Below are positions 1 to 9,408 of a stretch of DNA of 64,000 nt, one piece after another. Source of the DNA: CAVYTF01 sp963708205 (lineage in GTDB: Bacteria > Bacteroidota > Bacteroidia > Chitinophagales > Chitinophagaceae). A program made the translations under genes and the position numbers. The notes beneath the pieces were generated by a model. The model ran no database searches and was not told the DNA's origin. It saw nothing but the letters and a program-made list of their open reading frames with translations. The stretch spans positions 1,240,001-1,304,000 of the forward strand of contig OY970196.1 of assembly GCA_963708205.1 (NCBI GenBank), given 5' to 3'. Each line of letters starts with the position of its first letter. Positions within the stretch are counted from its first letter, which is position 1.

Positions 1-1
1 T

Positions 2-517
2 TTAGGTGAATTAGATGAGTTGAGCTCAATTGCGCCTTTGCTAAATACGATAAGCAAAGAAAATGTGTACACAGTTCCGGCTAATTACTTTCAAAATTTT
101 GTTCCTTTAATTAATGCTCAGACTGCAGCACCTGCGAGGGTTGTCAAAATGCAGCATTCCCGGAGATGGTTCATGTATGCAGCCGCTGTTATTACAGGTT
201 TATTAGCAGTTGGCGCATTTTTATTTGAAAATAAAAATACAAAAAGCAATATTATTATTGAGAAAGTAAATGCGTATGCTCAGTTCAGTAAAATGAATAT
301 ATCTGAAAATATTTCTAAATTGAGCGATGCAGAATTAGCATCTTATTTAAGCCAACCCGCTGCAGATTATGAAGATGACGATAGTACTGAAATTGTTCCG
401 GTGGGGAATGACACTAACATGGTGCAGGATTTTATTACTACTTCCAGCGATGAGGAGCTTCAGCAATATCTCAAGGAAAATAAAAGTCCGGGAGATAAGG
501 AACTAAAGGGCATTTAA
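2..517 (+). CDS. Anti-sigma-factor-like single-pass membrane protein (5' end outside window)
   Basis: The reading frame is open to the left edge. The first in-window start-like codon is a TTG at 20, but codons upstream of it continue in frame without a stop, so the gene probably begins before the window. The visible part has a short hydrophilic N-terminus, one membrane segment after an HSRRWFMYAAA stretch (about residues 50-68 counted from the TTG), and an acidic Asp/Glu-rich C-terminal half. This soluble-TM-soluble layout followed by a small exported protein is typical of Bacteroidota genes located after an ECF sigma factor, where the product may act as an anti-sigma or sensor protein. The sigma gene would be left of the window, so this role is inferred. 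No catalytic motif is visible. It is 12 bp from the next gene and probably co-transcribed with it. Confidence 0.6.
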   Translation, partial: LGELDELSSIAPLLNTISKENVYTVPANYFQNFVPLINAQTAAPARVVKMQHSRRWFMYAAAVITGLLAVGAFLFENKNTKSNIIIEKVNAYAQFSKMNISENISKLSDAELASYLSQPAADYEDDDSTEIVPVGNDTNMVQDFITTSSDEELQQYLKENKSPGDKELKGI

Positions 518-529
518 ATTTCTATAAAA

Positions 530-964
530 ATGAAAAAATTTTTACTTTTTGTTTTAATGATTTTCACTTGCCATATTTGTAATGCTCAAAGAGATTCGGG
601 AAGATTCAACAGGCTGGAAGCAATTAAGATGGCATATATCACGGACAATTTAAATCTTTCACCCGGAGAAGCAGAGCGGTTTTGGCCAATATATAATAAC
701 TATAATCAAGAAATACAAAGGGCAAGACAAGACTATCCGAATGATGTGGTTGGGTACGAATCGAAAGTGGTGGAAATAAGAAAAAGATACCAGGGACAGT
801 TTCAGCATGTATTAAATAATCCTGAAAGAGTAAATAAAGTTTTTACATCTGAAAACAATTACAGAGATTTGTTGAGGAATGAGTGGCAAAAAAGACAGGA
901 AATGAAAAGACTTCAAAATAATAATCTTAAGCCGAGGCAGCTACAAAGGGGTAAGCCCTATTAA
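530..964 (+). CDS. Small exported protein, Spy/CpxP-like ('sensor of ECF sigma' type)
   Basis: The 144-aa product starts with a clear Sec signal peptide (Lys-rich start, hydrophobic core, cleavage near CNA-Q at residues 18-20). The mature protein is highly charged and helical, with a segment reading LNLSPGEAERFWPIYNNY that resembles the LTxxQ-type helices of periplasmic Spy/CpxP-like proteins, then a basic C-terminus. In Bacteroidota such proteins often follow an ECF sigma factor and a membrane anti-sigma-like protein, as here. A role in periplasmic stress sensing or chaperoning is inferred from architecture and position only. A rho-independent terminator follows at 1017-1050, so this is the last gene of its operon. 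Confidence 0.55.
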   Translation: MKKFLLFVLMIFTCHICNAQRDSGRFNRLEAIKMAYITDNLNLSPGEAERFWPIYNNYNQEIQRARQDYPNDVVGYESKVVEIRKRYQGQFQHVLNNPERVNKVFTSENNYRDLLRNEWQKRQEMKRLQNNNLKPRQLQRGKPY

Positions 965-1016
965 AAAAAATTATTTCATCTTATTTTAAATGAGGTGTTT
1001 TTCATAGGTTAGCAAC

Positions 1017-1050
1017 GGCCAGCTCTGTCCAGGGCGGGCCTTTTTTATTT
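1017..1050 (+). terminator. Rho-independent terminator after the 530-964 gene
   Basis: GGCC (1017-1020) pairs with GGCC (1037-1040), and an inner GCTCT/AGGGC stem closes a GTCC loop. The hairpin is followed directly by a T-rich tract (TTTTTTATTT, 1041-1050). The T tract runs into the stop codon of the convergent minus-strand gene. Confidence 0.75.
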
Positions 1051-1793
1051 TAAGGGATTTCTTTATAAAGCGGCGCCTTTACATCATGATAAAATAAAAA
1101 AGTCCAATTTTTGTTTCTTCCCTTTTGCCACCATTCATTACGTAGCTGCATACATTTTCTTCCGTCAAAATCATACTTGGCAATAAATTTATTTTTCATT
1201 TGCTGCAATTGTGGCGCATCATCACCACCAAAAAAAATAATTTCATTATCTTCTTCAATCCAAAAAACTTGGTGAAAAGGACTGTGCGCGCCGGTTATTT
1301 CATAAGAAATATAATCTTCAATTACCCCATTCCCATTTAACAATTGTACTTGTCTATTATTCTGCAATACTCTGAGTTCATCATTCATATAAGATGGGAA
1401 ACCTTTATCCAATGCATATTCCAGCTCTTTTTCCTGCACATAATAAACAGCATTCGTAAATGCAAGATGATAATTGCCCAATGTATCTTTTCTGCTTATA
1501 CCGCCAGCGTGATCTTTGTGCAAATGGCTAAGCAACACTTTACTTATTTGTTCAGGTTGAATATTATTTGCCTTTAAATTTTGATAAAGTTGCAGTTCTT
1601 CATTTTTACTAAAACCCAAACCGGTATCGAGTAATAAAATATCTTTTTTTGTGATGATAACAAACGGCTGCACTTCAACCAATAAGCTTCCGACAGCGCG
1701 AGTTTGAAGATCATCTTTATTTAAATTGAAAGGAACAAAAATCTTTGATTTATCAATTGTGAACTCACCTTCGGGCAATGGTATTATTTGCAT
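1050..1793 (-). CDS. MBL-fold metallo-hydrolase
   Basis: The 247-aa protein carries the metallo-beta-lactamase-fold zinc motif HLHKDH (residues 90-95), preceded by the strand motif LLLDTGLG (about 53-60) and followed by a further His in GAHSPFHQ and the Asp-containing GGDD stretch, giving a full set of dinuclear metal ligands. No signal peptide is seen, so it should be cytoplasmic. The closest general resemblance is to lactonase/esterase-like MBL hydrolases of the AiiA/YtnP type; the substrate cannot be read from sequence. It lies 15 bp downstream of rodA on the same strand and may be the last gene of the mrdA-rodA transcript. Confidence 0.8.
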   Translation of the reverse strand: MQIIPLPEGEFTIDKSKIFVPFNLNKDDLQTRAVGSLLVEVQPFVIITKKDILLLDTGLGFSKNEELQLYQNLKANNIQPEQISKVLLSHLHKDHAGGISRKDTLGNYHLAFTNAVYYVQEKELEYALDKGFPSYMNDELRVLQNNRQVQLLNGNGVIEDYISYEITGAHSPFHQVFWIEEDNEIIFFGGDDAPQLQQMKNKFIAKYDFDGRKCMQLRNEWWQKGRNKNWTFLFYHDVKAPLYKEIP

Positions 1794-1808
1794 GCGATTA
1801 ATTTAAAA

Positions 1809-3152
1809 TTATCTCAAAACCATTTGCCTGTCTGCATCTAAGCGAAGCATAATAAAAATAAGAATAGTGAAAGTAAGCATCGAAGAACCGCCGTAGCTAA
1901 CCAATGGCAATGGAATACCAACAATAGGAAACAAGCCAATGCACATGCAAACATTTACCGTTATATGAAATAAAATAACACTTGCTACACTATACGCATA
2001 CACACGACTAAAGGTGCTTCGTTGCCTTTCAGCAATGCGCACAATGCGAAAAAGAAGCAATAAATAAACACCTAAAAAAATAAAACATCCTGCAAAACCA
2101 AACGCTTCGCCAAGGGAAGTAAAAATGAAATCTGTATGTTGTTCGGGTACATATTTTCCGCGTGTTTGCGTGCCTTTCAAAAACCCCTGCCCAATTAATC
2201 CTCCCGAGCCAATGGCAATTTTGCTTTGCCGGACATTGTAATCATCTTGTTTTTTTGGCGCTTTTTCAGTTGAGGCTTCTGCTTTTTTTGCACTTCTGTT
2301 TTCACTACAATCATAATCTTTACCAACCATACTATATATGCGCTGTGATTGATAACATTGAAAAACATCATTGAAAATATAAGGAACAGCGAACCGTTGA
2401 ATGCTTACACATATTGCCCATATCAAAACAATATAAACAAGCAGGTTGCGGTTTCTTTTAATGAGTGTACGCATAAAATAAATAGTTCCTGCAGCAATTA
2501 ATGTAAGTGTTATTGCTAGCGTATTCGGTTCCATTACCAGCGTAGCAACTACTAATGTTGCAAATGAAAATCCAACTATTAATATCCATGCAGGCAAGCC
2601 TTCGCGAAACATTACTATAAGAAAACAAGAGTAAACTATTGCAAGCCCGGTTTCGTTTTGTAAAATTGAAAGCACTGCAGGAAACATAGCAATAGCTGCT
2701 GCAATTGCCTGTGACTGCGGCTTTGAGAAGTCTGTATCCTGCCTTGATAAATATTTTGCTAATGCAAGGGATGCAAAAATAATGCACAACTCTGCCGGCT
2801 GTAAATTAAAGCCACCACCAAGTGGTATCCAGCTTTTAGAGCCGTTAACCGTTTTGCCAATTACAAAAGTCAGCAACATTAAACCTATTCCAAAAAGATA
2901 AAGAATATTTGCAAATGCCGTATAGAGTTTACTGTCACTAAGCATAATAAATAATGCTGCAACAATACAAATGCCTGTGAAATAAAATTGTTTGCTGTAG
3001 TCTGTTTGTCCTGTTAAAAAAGTATTTATCCAGTTACTTCCAATCTTATACTCAACCATAAAAATGCACAACAATCCTGTGCTTACTAAAACAGCATATA
3101 AAAAAACAACCATCCAGTCTATTCCTTTAGATATAGATTTATTTTGAGACAT
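1809..3152 (-). CDS. rodA: Rod-shape-determining SEDS glycosyltransferase RodA
   Basis: The product (447 aa) is a polytopic membrane protein of the SEDS family, which polymerises lipid II into glycan strands with PBP2 during cell elongation. Visible hallmarks are about ten hydrophobic segments, the NETGLAIV motif near residue 166, the VRQSKIAIGSGGLIGQGF stretch (308-324), the PEQHTDFIF motif with the conserved Asp at 341, and a C-terminal PLVSYGGSSM motif. A charged Lys/Ala/Glu-rich insert (about 283-304) enlarges the extracytoplasmic loop before the VRQS motif. Its start codon abuts the end of mrdA (both meet at 3152), the expected pairing of a transpeptidase with its cognate SEDS polymerase. 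The length is somewhat above the E. coli protein because of the insert. Confidence 0.95.
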   Translation of the reverse strand: MSQNKSISKGIDWMVVFLYAVLVSTGLLCIFMVEYKIGSNWINTFLTGQTDYSKQFYFTGICIVAALFIMLSDSKLYTAFANILYLFGIGLMLLTFVIGKTVNGSKSWIPLGGGFNLQPAELCIIFASLALAKYLSRQDTDFSKPQSQAIAAAIAMFPAVLSILQNETGLAIVYSCFLIVMFREGLPAWILIVGFSFATLVVATLVMEPNTLAITLTLIAAGTIYFMRTLIKRNRNLLVYIVLIWAICVSIQRFAVPYIFNDVFQCYQSQRIYSMVGKDYDCSENRSAKKAEASTEKAPKKQDDYNVRQSKIAIGSGGLIGQGFLKGTQTRGKYVPEQHTDFIFTSLGEAFGFAGCFIFLGVYLLLLFRIVRIAERQRSTFSRVYAYSVASVILFHITVNVCMCIGLFPIVGIPLPLVSYGGSSMLTFTILIFIMLRLDADRQMVLR

Positions 3153-5257
3153 TATGCGATGGCTATTTGATTTTTACGAAGCTGCTTTTTATTATTTGGC
3201 AAGATTGCAACTTGGACATTTTGTATTTTTATTTTCTTTTGATTTTGGTGTTTTTTATTTTGTTTGATGGAATCATCAACAGAATTGTTTGTTGTATCAA
3301 TCAGGTATTTATTGTTTTGTATTGAATCAAAAATTTCTTTTCTGCGCTGCAATGATTGAATGCTATCAACAACCTTTAAGGAATCCATTGTTTGCATCGC
3401 ATCTTTCATGCGTTGTGGAATTAAATTTTCATTTGAAATAGATTCAACCAATTCTTTTCTATCCGGTTCAGGAATTGAATCTTTCAAATATTTTTCAATC
3501 ATTAAACTTGCAATAGGCGCAGCCGATTGTGCACCTTTGCCTGCATTTTCACACATTACTGCAATTGCAATTTTTGGATCGTTGCGCGGTGCAAAAGCTC
3601 CAAAAAAAGCATGGTCTTTTTGTTTTATTCCATGATAACTATTTTCAACCGTTCCTGTTTTTCCGCAAACAACAATGCCCGGAATCTGAGCCGCCGCACC
3701 AGTTCCAAACTCCATTACATCCTGCATGCCATCATGCACAATCTCAAAAACAGTGTCAGGAATATTTACTGTGTAATGTTTTATTTTGAATGAATCAAGC
3801 ATATGATAATCATCGCCACCTTCAATACTATCTACAAAATGTGGAGTATAATACCAGCCTTTGTTTGCAAGCACAGCCATTGCATTTCCAAGTTGAAGCA
3901 ATGTTGTTGAAACTTCGCCCTGACCAATCGCGTTAGAAATAATATTGCAGGAAACCCAATGCGGTCCATATAATTTATCGTAACGTGCCGGTTGGGGTAT
4001 AAGACCGGCTTGCTCTGAAGGAACATCAATGCCAAGCTTATTTCCGAAGCCAAAAGATAGCGGGTATTTATTGAAATTTTTCAGGGCTAAATCACTATTG
4101 TGAAATTTTTCATCCTCAATAATTTTTCTGTATGTGATACAAAAAAATGTATTGCAGGAATGTGCAATCGCTTCGCGAATGGCAAAGGTTCCAGGATCGA
4201 GACAACCAATTCTTCTATTGCATCCATAATACGCGCCCGTGCAGGTTGTTGTCATTTTATCATCAATAACACCTTCTGTTAATGCTGCTATTCCCACTAT
4301 AGTTTTAAAAGTAGATCCGGGAGAATAAGTGCCACCAACTGCACGATTAATCAGTGGAGATCGAGGGTCAGTGTACAGCTCTGAAAAATGTTTGCTTCTT
4401 CCTGAACCAGTTAGCAAATTAGGATTATAAGTTGGACTGCTGATCATGCAAAGAATGCCGCCTGTTTTTGGATTTATCGCAACAATACTTCCAACCTTAT
4501 TATTCATTAATTTTTCGCCAAGTTCCTGCAGTTCTACATCGAGGCTTAAATACAAATTTTTTCCTGCAATTGCTGCTGTATCAAAAGCTTTATTTTCATA
4601 AGATCCCTGTATCCTGCTTCTATTATCTCTCACAAATCTTTGCACGCCGCGCTGACCCATTAATACCTTTTCATAACTGCGCTCCAGCCCCGTCATTCCT
4701 GCATAATCGCCCATTTCATAACCTTCCTGTCTATGCTTTTTCAAAAAGTTAGAATCTACTTCTGCGAGGTAGCCGAGCACATTTCCCGCAACATTAAAAG
4801 GGTAAGAACGTATTGGTCTTTCATTCAAAATAAATCCGGGAAACTTGTACATATTTTCGTTCAATCTTGCAAATAATTCCGGGCTTAATAAAGGCTCAAA
4901 TACACTTGGCTTATAAGTCGTGTTTTTAATGATTGCGGAAATAACGCGTTTGTGAAATTCAGCAGTATCAATTCCTAAAATATTACAAAGCGCATTTGTA
5001 TCAATATTTTTTATTTCAGATGGCGTAAACACAAGATCATACATAATAGTATTTTCCAGGATCGCGCGTTTTTTATAATCATAAATAATTCCCCTGTCGG
5101 GATAAACTACTTTGCGATAGATCGCATTGTTCTCTGCCTGTATTTTATACGAAGATGAAAATATTTGAAGATGCAATAACTGAATGAAAATGATAAAAAA
5201 TATTACAGTGAAAATAGCAAGGATAATTCTGCTGCGCGACTGATTATTTACGGGCAT
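3152..5257 (-). CDS. mrdA: Penicillin-binding protein 2 (elongation-specific transpeptidase)
   Basis: This is a class B PBP of 701 aa that cross-links peptidoglycan in the elongation complex with RodA. A single N-terminal membrane anchor (about residues 9-31) is followed by a dimerisation/pedestal domain containing YPDRGIIYD (52-60), and a transpeptidase domain with the catalytic SxxK motif STFK at 315-318, SCN at 367-369 and KTGT at 533-536. The C-terminal tail after about residue 620 is a long, Lys/Asn/Gln-rich extension without a recognised domain. It overlaps rodA by one base, implying coupled translation. In most Bacteroidota this gene directly follows mreD; here mreD is about 56 kb away on the same strand. 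Confidence 0.95.
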   Translation of the reverse strand: MPVNNQSRSRIILAIFTVIFFIIFIQLLHLQIFSSSYKIQAENNAIYRKVVYPDRGIIYDYKKRAILENTIMYDLVFTPSEIKNIDTNALCNILGIDTAEFHKRVISAIIKNTTYKPSVFEPLLSPELFARLNENMYKFPGFILNERPIRSYPFNVAGNVLGYLAEVDSNFLKKHRQEGYEMGDYAGMTGLERSYEKVLMGQRGVQRFVRDNRSRIQGSYENKAFDTAAIAGKNLYLSLDVELQELGEKLMNNKVGSIVAINPKTGGILCMISSPTYNPNLLTGSGRSKHFSELYTDPRSPLINRAVGGTYSPGSTFKTIVGIAALTEGVIDDKMTTTCTGAYYGCNRRIGCLDPGTFAIREAIAHSCNTFFCITYRKIIEDEKFHNSDLALKNFNKYPLSFGFGNKLGIDVPSEQAGLIPQPARYDKLYGPHWVSCNIISNAIGQGEVSTTLLQLGNAMAVLANKGWYYTPHFVDSIEGGDDYHMLDSFKIKHYTVNIPDTVFEIVHDGMQDVMEFGTGAAAQIPGIVVCGKTGTVENSYHGIKQKDHAFFGAFAPRNDPKIAIAVMCENAGKGAQSAAPIASLMIEKYLKDSIPEPDRKELVESISNENLIPQRMKDAMQTMDSLKVVDSIQSLQRRKEIFDSIQNNKYLIDTTNNSVDDSIKQNKKHQNQKKIKIQNVQVAILPNNKKQLRKNQIAIA

Positions 5258-5351
5258 TTTTCTAAAAGAAATTAAACTAAATTACTGCAAAGTTGCTGAT
5301 TAGTATTGAAACGAAATCCTGCTGAATAATTTTTATAAAATAATTTTCACT

Positions 5352-5981
5352 TTAATCAACTTCAGCTACGCCACCTGAAACTGCAAATTTCATAGCTTCT
5401 GCAGGTGAAATATTTATTAATAATTTAATTTTTTTTCGCGGAACGATATAAGTAACGCCAGTGATAGAATAAGCCAAAGGAATGTATACAACATCATGTT
5501 GAGGCAAATCAAAATGCCCGGCAGATTCCTGCGTAATGAAACCGACGCGCCAAACATCTTCCTCACCAATATTTACAAGAACCGGTCTGTTGAACTTTTT
5601 TTTATTTCCGGTAAATGCCTGCAAAATATCTTTCACTGAAGTATAAATAAACTTTAATCCCGGCGTGCGTTGCAATACATGATCCAGCGCATCAAAAATG
5701 CGGCTGGCAAAAAAACCTGACGAGATTCTTCCAAAAAAAATAACAATTATTACCACTGCTACAAAGCCAAGACCTGGAATAGTTCTAAGCAATCCATTCG
5801 CTTTTGATAAATTATTTGGAAAGAAATTATACAACAGATCAGGCAGAATATTATCCATTGTAGAAAAAAGCCAAATAACAGCATACAACGTTATGCATAT
5901 TGGCGCCAGCACTACAATGCCCTGAAAAAAATATTGAAATAATTTTCTTAACCATCTATTTGCTTGGGAGTGTTCTGCCAT
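5352..5981 (-). CDS. DUF502 family inner-membrane protein
   Basis: The 209-aa protein has two membrane segments (about residues 15-38 and 70-95) separated by a short loop, then a conserved soluble domain including GLKFIYTSVKDILQAF and a closing LLINISPAEAMKFAVSGG stretch. This matches the DUF502 family of small membrane proteins found widely in bacteria, whose biochemical function is not established. It lies upstream of mrdA on the same strand with a 94-bp gap and is divergent from the TetR regulator at 6134. Confidence 0.8.
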   Translation of the reverse strand: MAEHSQANRWLRKLFQYFFQGIVVLAPICITLYAVIWLFSTMDNILPDLLYNFFPNNLSKANGLLRTIPGLGFVAVVIIVIFFGRISSGFFASRIFDALDHVLQRTPGLKFIYTSVKDILQAFTGNKKKFNRPVLVNIGEEDVWRVGFITQESAGHFDLPQHDVVYIPLAYSITGVTYIVPRKKIKLLINISPAEAMKFAVSGGVAEVD

Positions 5982-6097
5982 AAAAATTGATTTATATAAA
6001 GTACGACAATTTTTCTTTTACAAAATTCAATTTCAGTTTTGAATGTTAAGTTTTCAAGAAATATCTTCGGATACTTTTTTTGTATTTATAGTTTCCT

Positions 6098-6105
6098 TAG
6101 TTTTG
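6098..6105 (+). promoter_or_regulatory. Bacteroidota-type -7 element before the TetR/efflux operon
   Basis: TAGTTTTG is a perfect match to the TAnnTTTG -7 consensus of the Bacteroidota primary sigma factor and lies 28 bp before the ATG at 6134. A TTTG upstream (6079-6082) could be the -33 element, but the 15-bp spacing is shorter than usual, so only the -7 element is well supported. A TetR operator is expected nearby, but I see no convincing palindrome. Confidence 0.45.
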
Positions 6106-6133
6106 CAAGTATTATTATTTTTAAAATGCACTA

Positions 6134-6763
6134 ATGGAAGTGAAGGAAAGAATACAGCAAAAGGCAAAAGAGCTGTTCATGCGTTATGGTTTTCGCCCTG
6201 TAACAATGGATGAGATTGCAGGCCAGTTGGGCGTTAGCAAGAAAACAATTTATAATTTTTTTAAAGATAAGGATGAATTGGTTGAAGCTGTAATGCAGCA
6301 AGAAATGACTTACATGCAATCGGAATGTAAGAAGCAATTCAGCACTTCGGAAAATGCAATTGTAGAATTGTTTAAAGATATGGAATCAATGGAGGCAGTC
6401 ATGGGTTCTTTAAATCCTCAAATTCTTGATGACCTTGAAAAGTTTTATCCTCAAACATTTGCAAAATTCAAACAACATAAAAATAATTTTCTCTTCGAGG
6501 TAATAAAAAATAACCTGCATCGCGGCATAAAAGAACAATTATACAGAGACAATTTTGATATTGATATTGTTGCCAAATTCAGGCTGGAAAGCAGTTTCAC
6601 AGCTTTTAACCAGGAACTTTTTCCTTATGGAAAATATAGTTTGCTTCGTGTGGCTAATGAAATTTATTATTTATTTATGTATGGCATAGCTACTACCAAA
6701 GGAAAAAAATTAATAGATAAATATATACAACAGCGCCAAAAGTATAAACCATTACCATTATGA
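6134..6763 (+). CDS. TetR/AcrR family transcriptional regulator
   Basis: The 209-aa protein has an N-terminal TetR-type helix-turn-helix (about residues 8-54) with the typical MDEIAGQLGVSKKTIYNFF recognition region, followed by an all-helical ligand-binding and dimerisation domain. Its stop codon overlaps the start of the downstream TolC gene (ATGA at 6760-6763), so regulator and efflux genes form one translationally coupled operon. By analogy with other TetR-RND loci it is probably an autoregulatory repressor that responds to a pump substrate; the ligand is unknown. Confidence 0.9.
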   Translation: MEVKERIQQKAKELFMRYGFRPVTMDEIAGQLGVSKKTIYNFFKDKDELVEAVMQQEMTYMQSECKKQFSTSENAIVELFKDMESMEAVMGSLNPQILDDLEKFYPQTFAKFKQHKNNFLFEVIKNNLHRGIKEQLYRDNFDIDIVAKFRLESSFTAFNQELFPYGKYSLLRVANEIYYLFMYGIATTKGKKLIDKYIQQRQKYKPLPL

Positions 6764-8094
6764 GAAGCAGGATTATAATCTTACTTTTTTTGTTTGCTCC
6801 TTTTATTTTAAAGGCACAGGATTCGCTTCAAAAAGTTCATGTTTTTTCCATTCAGCAATGTGTTGATTATGCGGCAAAAAATAATGTGCAGGTGAAAAAT
6901 GCAATCGTTGCTTTGCAATTGCAGCAACAGGAAAATAAAAGTATTACTGCTGCTGCGTTGCCCTCCTTTTCCGGAACCGGAAATTTTACTGATTATTTGC
7001 AAATACCAACAACATTACTGCCCGGAGAATTTTTTGGTCAGCCGGGCATTTATGTTCCGGTAAAATTTGGCACAAAATACAGTACCAACGCGGGTTTATC
7101 ATTGCAACAAACTTTATTTGATGGACAGGTTTTTGTTGGCTTACAAGCTAGAAAAACATCGCTGGAATTTGCATCAAAAAATATTGAAGTAACTGAACAA
7201 ACTATCAAGGTAAATATTTATAAAATTTATTATCAGCTAACAGCAAGCAAAACACAAATTGCACAGCTTGATGCAAACATTCAGCGTGCGCAAAGTCTTT
7301 TGCATGATGCCAATGAATTATATAAAAATGGTTTTGCTGAAAAGTTAGATGTCAATAAATCAGACGTGCAATTAGTGAATTTGCAAACACAAAAATTATC
7401 TGTTTTGAATACAGTTGCGAATGGATATTTTAGTTTGAAACTTTTAATGGGAATGCCTGTAAAAGATTCATTGGTGTTAACAGATTCTGTAACTGAAGAC
7501 GATATAAAACAGGGTTTGCTTGATGAAGGGATTTATAAATATACAGACAGAAAAGATTATCAATACCTGCAATTAGGTGCTAAGCTGGATCAATATAATA
7601 TAAAACGTTATGAGCTCAATCGCTTTCCCACATTGAGTTTGGCAGGTTCGTATGCGAAAAATGCGCAACGCACATCCTTTGATTTTTTTAATAAAGGTGA
7701 TTGGTTTACTACTTCTTTTTTCGGATTGAATTTGAATGTTCCGATCTTTAGCGGCTTTGCAAAAAATGCCAATATACAAACTGCGAGACTGCAATTATTA
7801 CAACAACAAAATCAAATCGATAATTTAAAAATTTCAATTGATAATGATGTTGCACAGGCAACAAATGATTTCCACAATGCAGTTATTACGCTCGATAATC
7901 AAAAACAAAATATGGATCTTGCTCAACAGGTTTATGACGAAACTAAAAAGAAATATGAAGCCGGAACAGGCTCTACTATTGACATTACGAATGCTCAGGC
8001 AGATCTGACAACAGCACAAAATAATTACATTAATGCAATGTATGATGCCATCATTGCTAAAATCAATTACCTGAATGCAACAGGAAAATTATAA
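6760..8094 (+). CDS. TolC-type outer-membrane efflux protein
   Basis: The 444-aa product begins with a Sec signal peptide (hydrophobic core ending near LKAQ, residue 19). It contains two outer-membrane efflux protein repeats rich in long amphipathic helices: the first starts around FSIQQCVDYAAKNN, the second ends with YEAGTGSTIDITNAQADL near the C-terminus. It forms the trimeric outer-membrane channel of a tripartite pump with the adaptor and RND permease that follow. The order regulator-TolC-adaptor-pump and the short spacings (overlap upstream, 32 bp downstream) support one transcript. Confidence 0.9.
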   Translation: MRSRIIILLFLFAPFILKAQDSLQKVHVFSIQQCVDYAAKNNVQVKNAIVALQLQQQENKSITAAALPSFSGTGNFTDYLQIPTTLLPGEFFGQPGIYVPVKFGTKYSTNAGLSLQQTLFDGQVFVGLQARKTSLEFASKNIEVTEQTIKVNIYKIYYQLTASKTQIAQLDANIQRAQSLLHDANELYKNGFAEKLDVNKSDVQLVNLQTQKLSVLNTVANGYFSLKLLMGMPVKDSLVLTDSVTEDDIKQGLLDEGIYKYTDRKDYQYLQLGAKLDQYNIKRYELNRFPTLSLAGSYAKNAQRTSFDFFNKGDWFTTSFFGLNLNVPIFSGFAKNANIQTARLQLLQQQNQIDNLKISIDNDVAQATNDFHNAVITLDNQKQNMDLAQQVYDETKKKYEAGTGSTIDITNAQADLTTAQNNYINAMYDAIIAKINYLNATGKL

Positions 8095-8126
8095 ACCATC
8101 ACTAAAAAAATTATAAAGAAAACATT

Positions 8127-9278
8127 ATGCAAAAGTTGATATATATAGTAGTGTTCGGAGCGATATTTTCAATGAGTTCCTGCGGCGCTAAAAAAAGTAC
8201 GGATGAACTAACCACGAAAAAAACTGAGCTCGAAAAATTAAAAAGTCAGCAATCAAAATTGAATGATCAGATCGCTGCATTGCAGGCAGACATTGCAAAG
8301 CTTGATCCTGCATCTGTTCAGGAAAAAGCAAAGTTGGTAACACTGGATACCTTACGGGCTGTGCCTTTCACTCATTATATAGATTTGCAGGGAAGAGTGG
8401 AAGCAGAAAATATTGCTTATGTAACGCCGCGAAATGGTGGTGGTCAGGTGAAAGAATTATATGTAAAACAAGGTGATGTTGTCAGCAAAGGTCAGTTGTT
8501 ATTAAAGCTTGATGATGCCTTGATAAAACAGCAAATAGCGCAGGTACAAACCCAGCTTGCATTTGCAAAAGATTTATATCAGCGAAGGGAAAATTTATTT
8601 AAAGAAAATATTGGTTCGCAGGTAGATCTACTTACTGCAAAAAATAATGTTGACCAGGCACAAAAGCAACTTGATCTTTTAAATGAGCAACTTGGCTTTA
8701 CCAATGTTTATGCAGAAATGGATGGCGTTGCTGATGAAGTAACAATAAAAGTTGGCGAGGTTTTTACAGGTGCGCCACCTGCAGATATAAAATTAGTGAA
8801 CACCAATTCTTTAAAAGTAACTGTGAACGTTCCTGAAAATTATTTGGGCGCAGTAAAGGTTGGCGGAAACATTTTAGTAACCCTTCCTGATATTAATAAA
8901 ACAATTCCTGCAAAAATAAGTGTAGGCGGAAAATTGGTTGATCCGAACACAGGATCTTTTTATGTAGAAGCGCATTTGCCGCAGGATAAGGACCTGCATC
9001 CAAACCAAACTGCATTGGTAAAAATTCAGGATTACAGTGCGCCAAACTCAATAGTGGTGCCGGTTAACACAGTTCAGAACGATCAGAATGGCAAGTTTGT
9101 TTTAGTTGCTGCAAATGAAAACAATAAATTGGTTGCCAGAAAAAGGCAAGTGCAGATAGGTCAATTTTATGCTGATAATCTGGAAATAAAAAATGGCTTA
9201 AAAGCAGGTGATGTAATAATTATAAATGGTTATGAAGGTTTGTATGATGGACAAACAATTTCCATAACAGGAGAATAA
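8127..9278 (+). CDS. RND efflux periplasmic adaptor lipoprotein (MFP)
   Basis: The 383-aa protein has a lipoprotein signal with the lipobox MSSC (acylated Cys about residue 19), then a heptad-rich coiled coil (about residues 26-60, DELTTKKTELEKLKSQQSKL). A lipoyl-like half motif (VKQGDVVSKGQLLLKLDD), a second coiled-coil hairpin, and beta-barrel and membrane-proximal domains ending with LKAGDVIIINGYEG complete the HlyD/AcrA-like fold. It bridges the inner-membrane pump (9409) and the TolC channel (6760). The extra N-terminal coiled coil before the first lipoyl half is common in Bacteroidota adaptors. Confidence 0.9.
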   Translation: MQKLIYIVVFGAIFSMSSCGAKKSTDELTTKKTELEKLKSQQSKLNDQIAALQADIAKLDPASVQEKAKLVTLDTLRAVPFTHYIDLQGRVEAENIAYVTPRNGGGQVKELYVKQGDVVSKGQLLLKLDDALIKQQIAQVQTQLAFAKDLYQRRENLFKENIGSQVDLLTAKNNVDQAQKQLDLLNEQLGFTNVYAEMDGVADEVTIKVGEVFTGAPPADIKLVNTNSLKVTVNVPENYLGAVKVGGNILVTLPDINKTIPAKISVGGKLVDPNTGSFYVEAHLPQDKDLHPNQTALVKIQDYSAPNSIVVPVNTVQNDQNGKFVLVAANENNKLVARKRQVQIGQFYADNLEIKNGLKAGDVIIINGYEGLYDGQTISITGE

Positions 9279-9318
9279 AATAATTAGAAAAAAATAGAAA
9301 TTAATAAAAAATAAAACT

Positions 9319-9375
9319 AAAGCTGCGCGAAGAAAAGAACGATGAATGGAGCGTCGCAAGCAAAGCTGCACAAAG
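9319..9375 (+). repeat. Imperfect direct repeat inside the RND operon gap
   Basis: In the 130-bp gap between adaptor and pump, AAAGCTGCGCGAAG (9319-9332) recurs as AAAGCTGCACAAAG (9362-9375), 12 of 14 identical, separated by a segment containing GCGTCGCAAG. The gap is much longer than the other junctions of this operon and has no ORF of note. The function is unknown. Confidence 0.4.
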
Positions 9376-9408
9376 TACCAGTGCCGGTCACCAAAAAATT
9401 TTTGAGTT

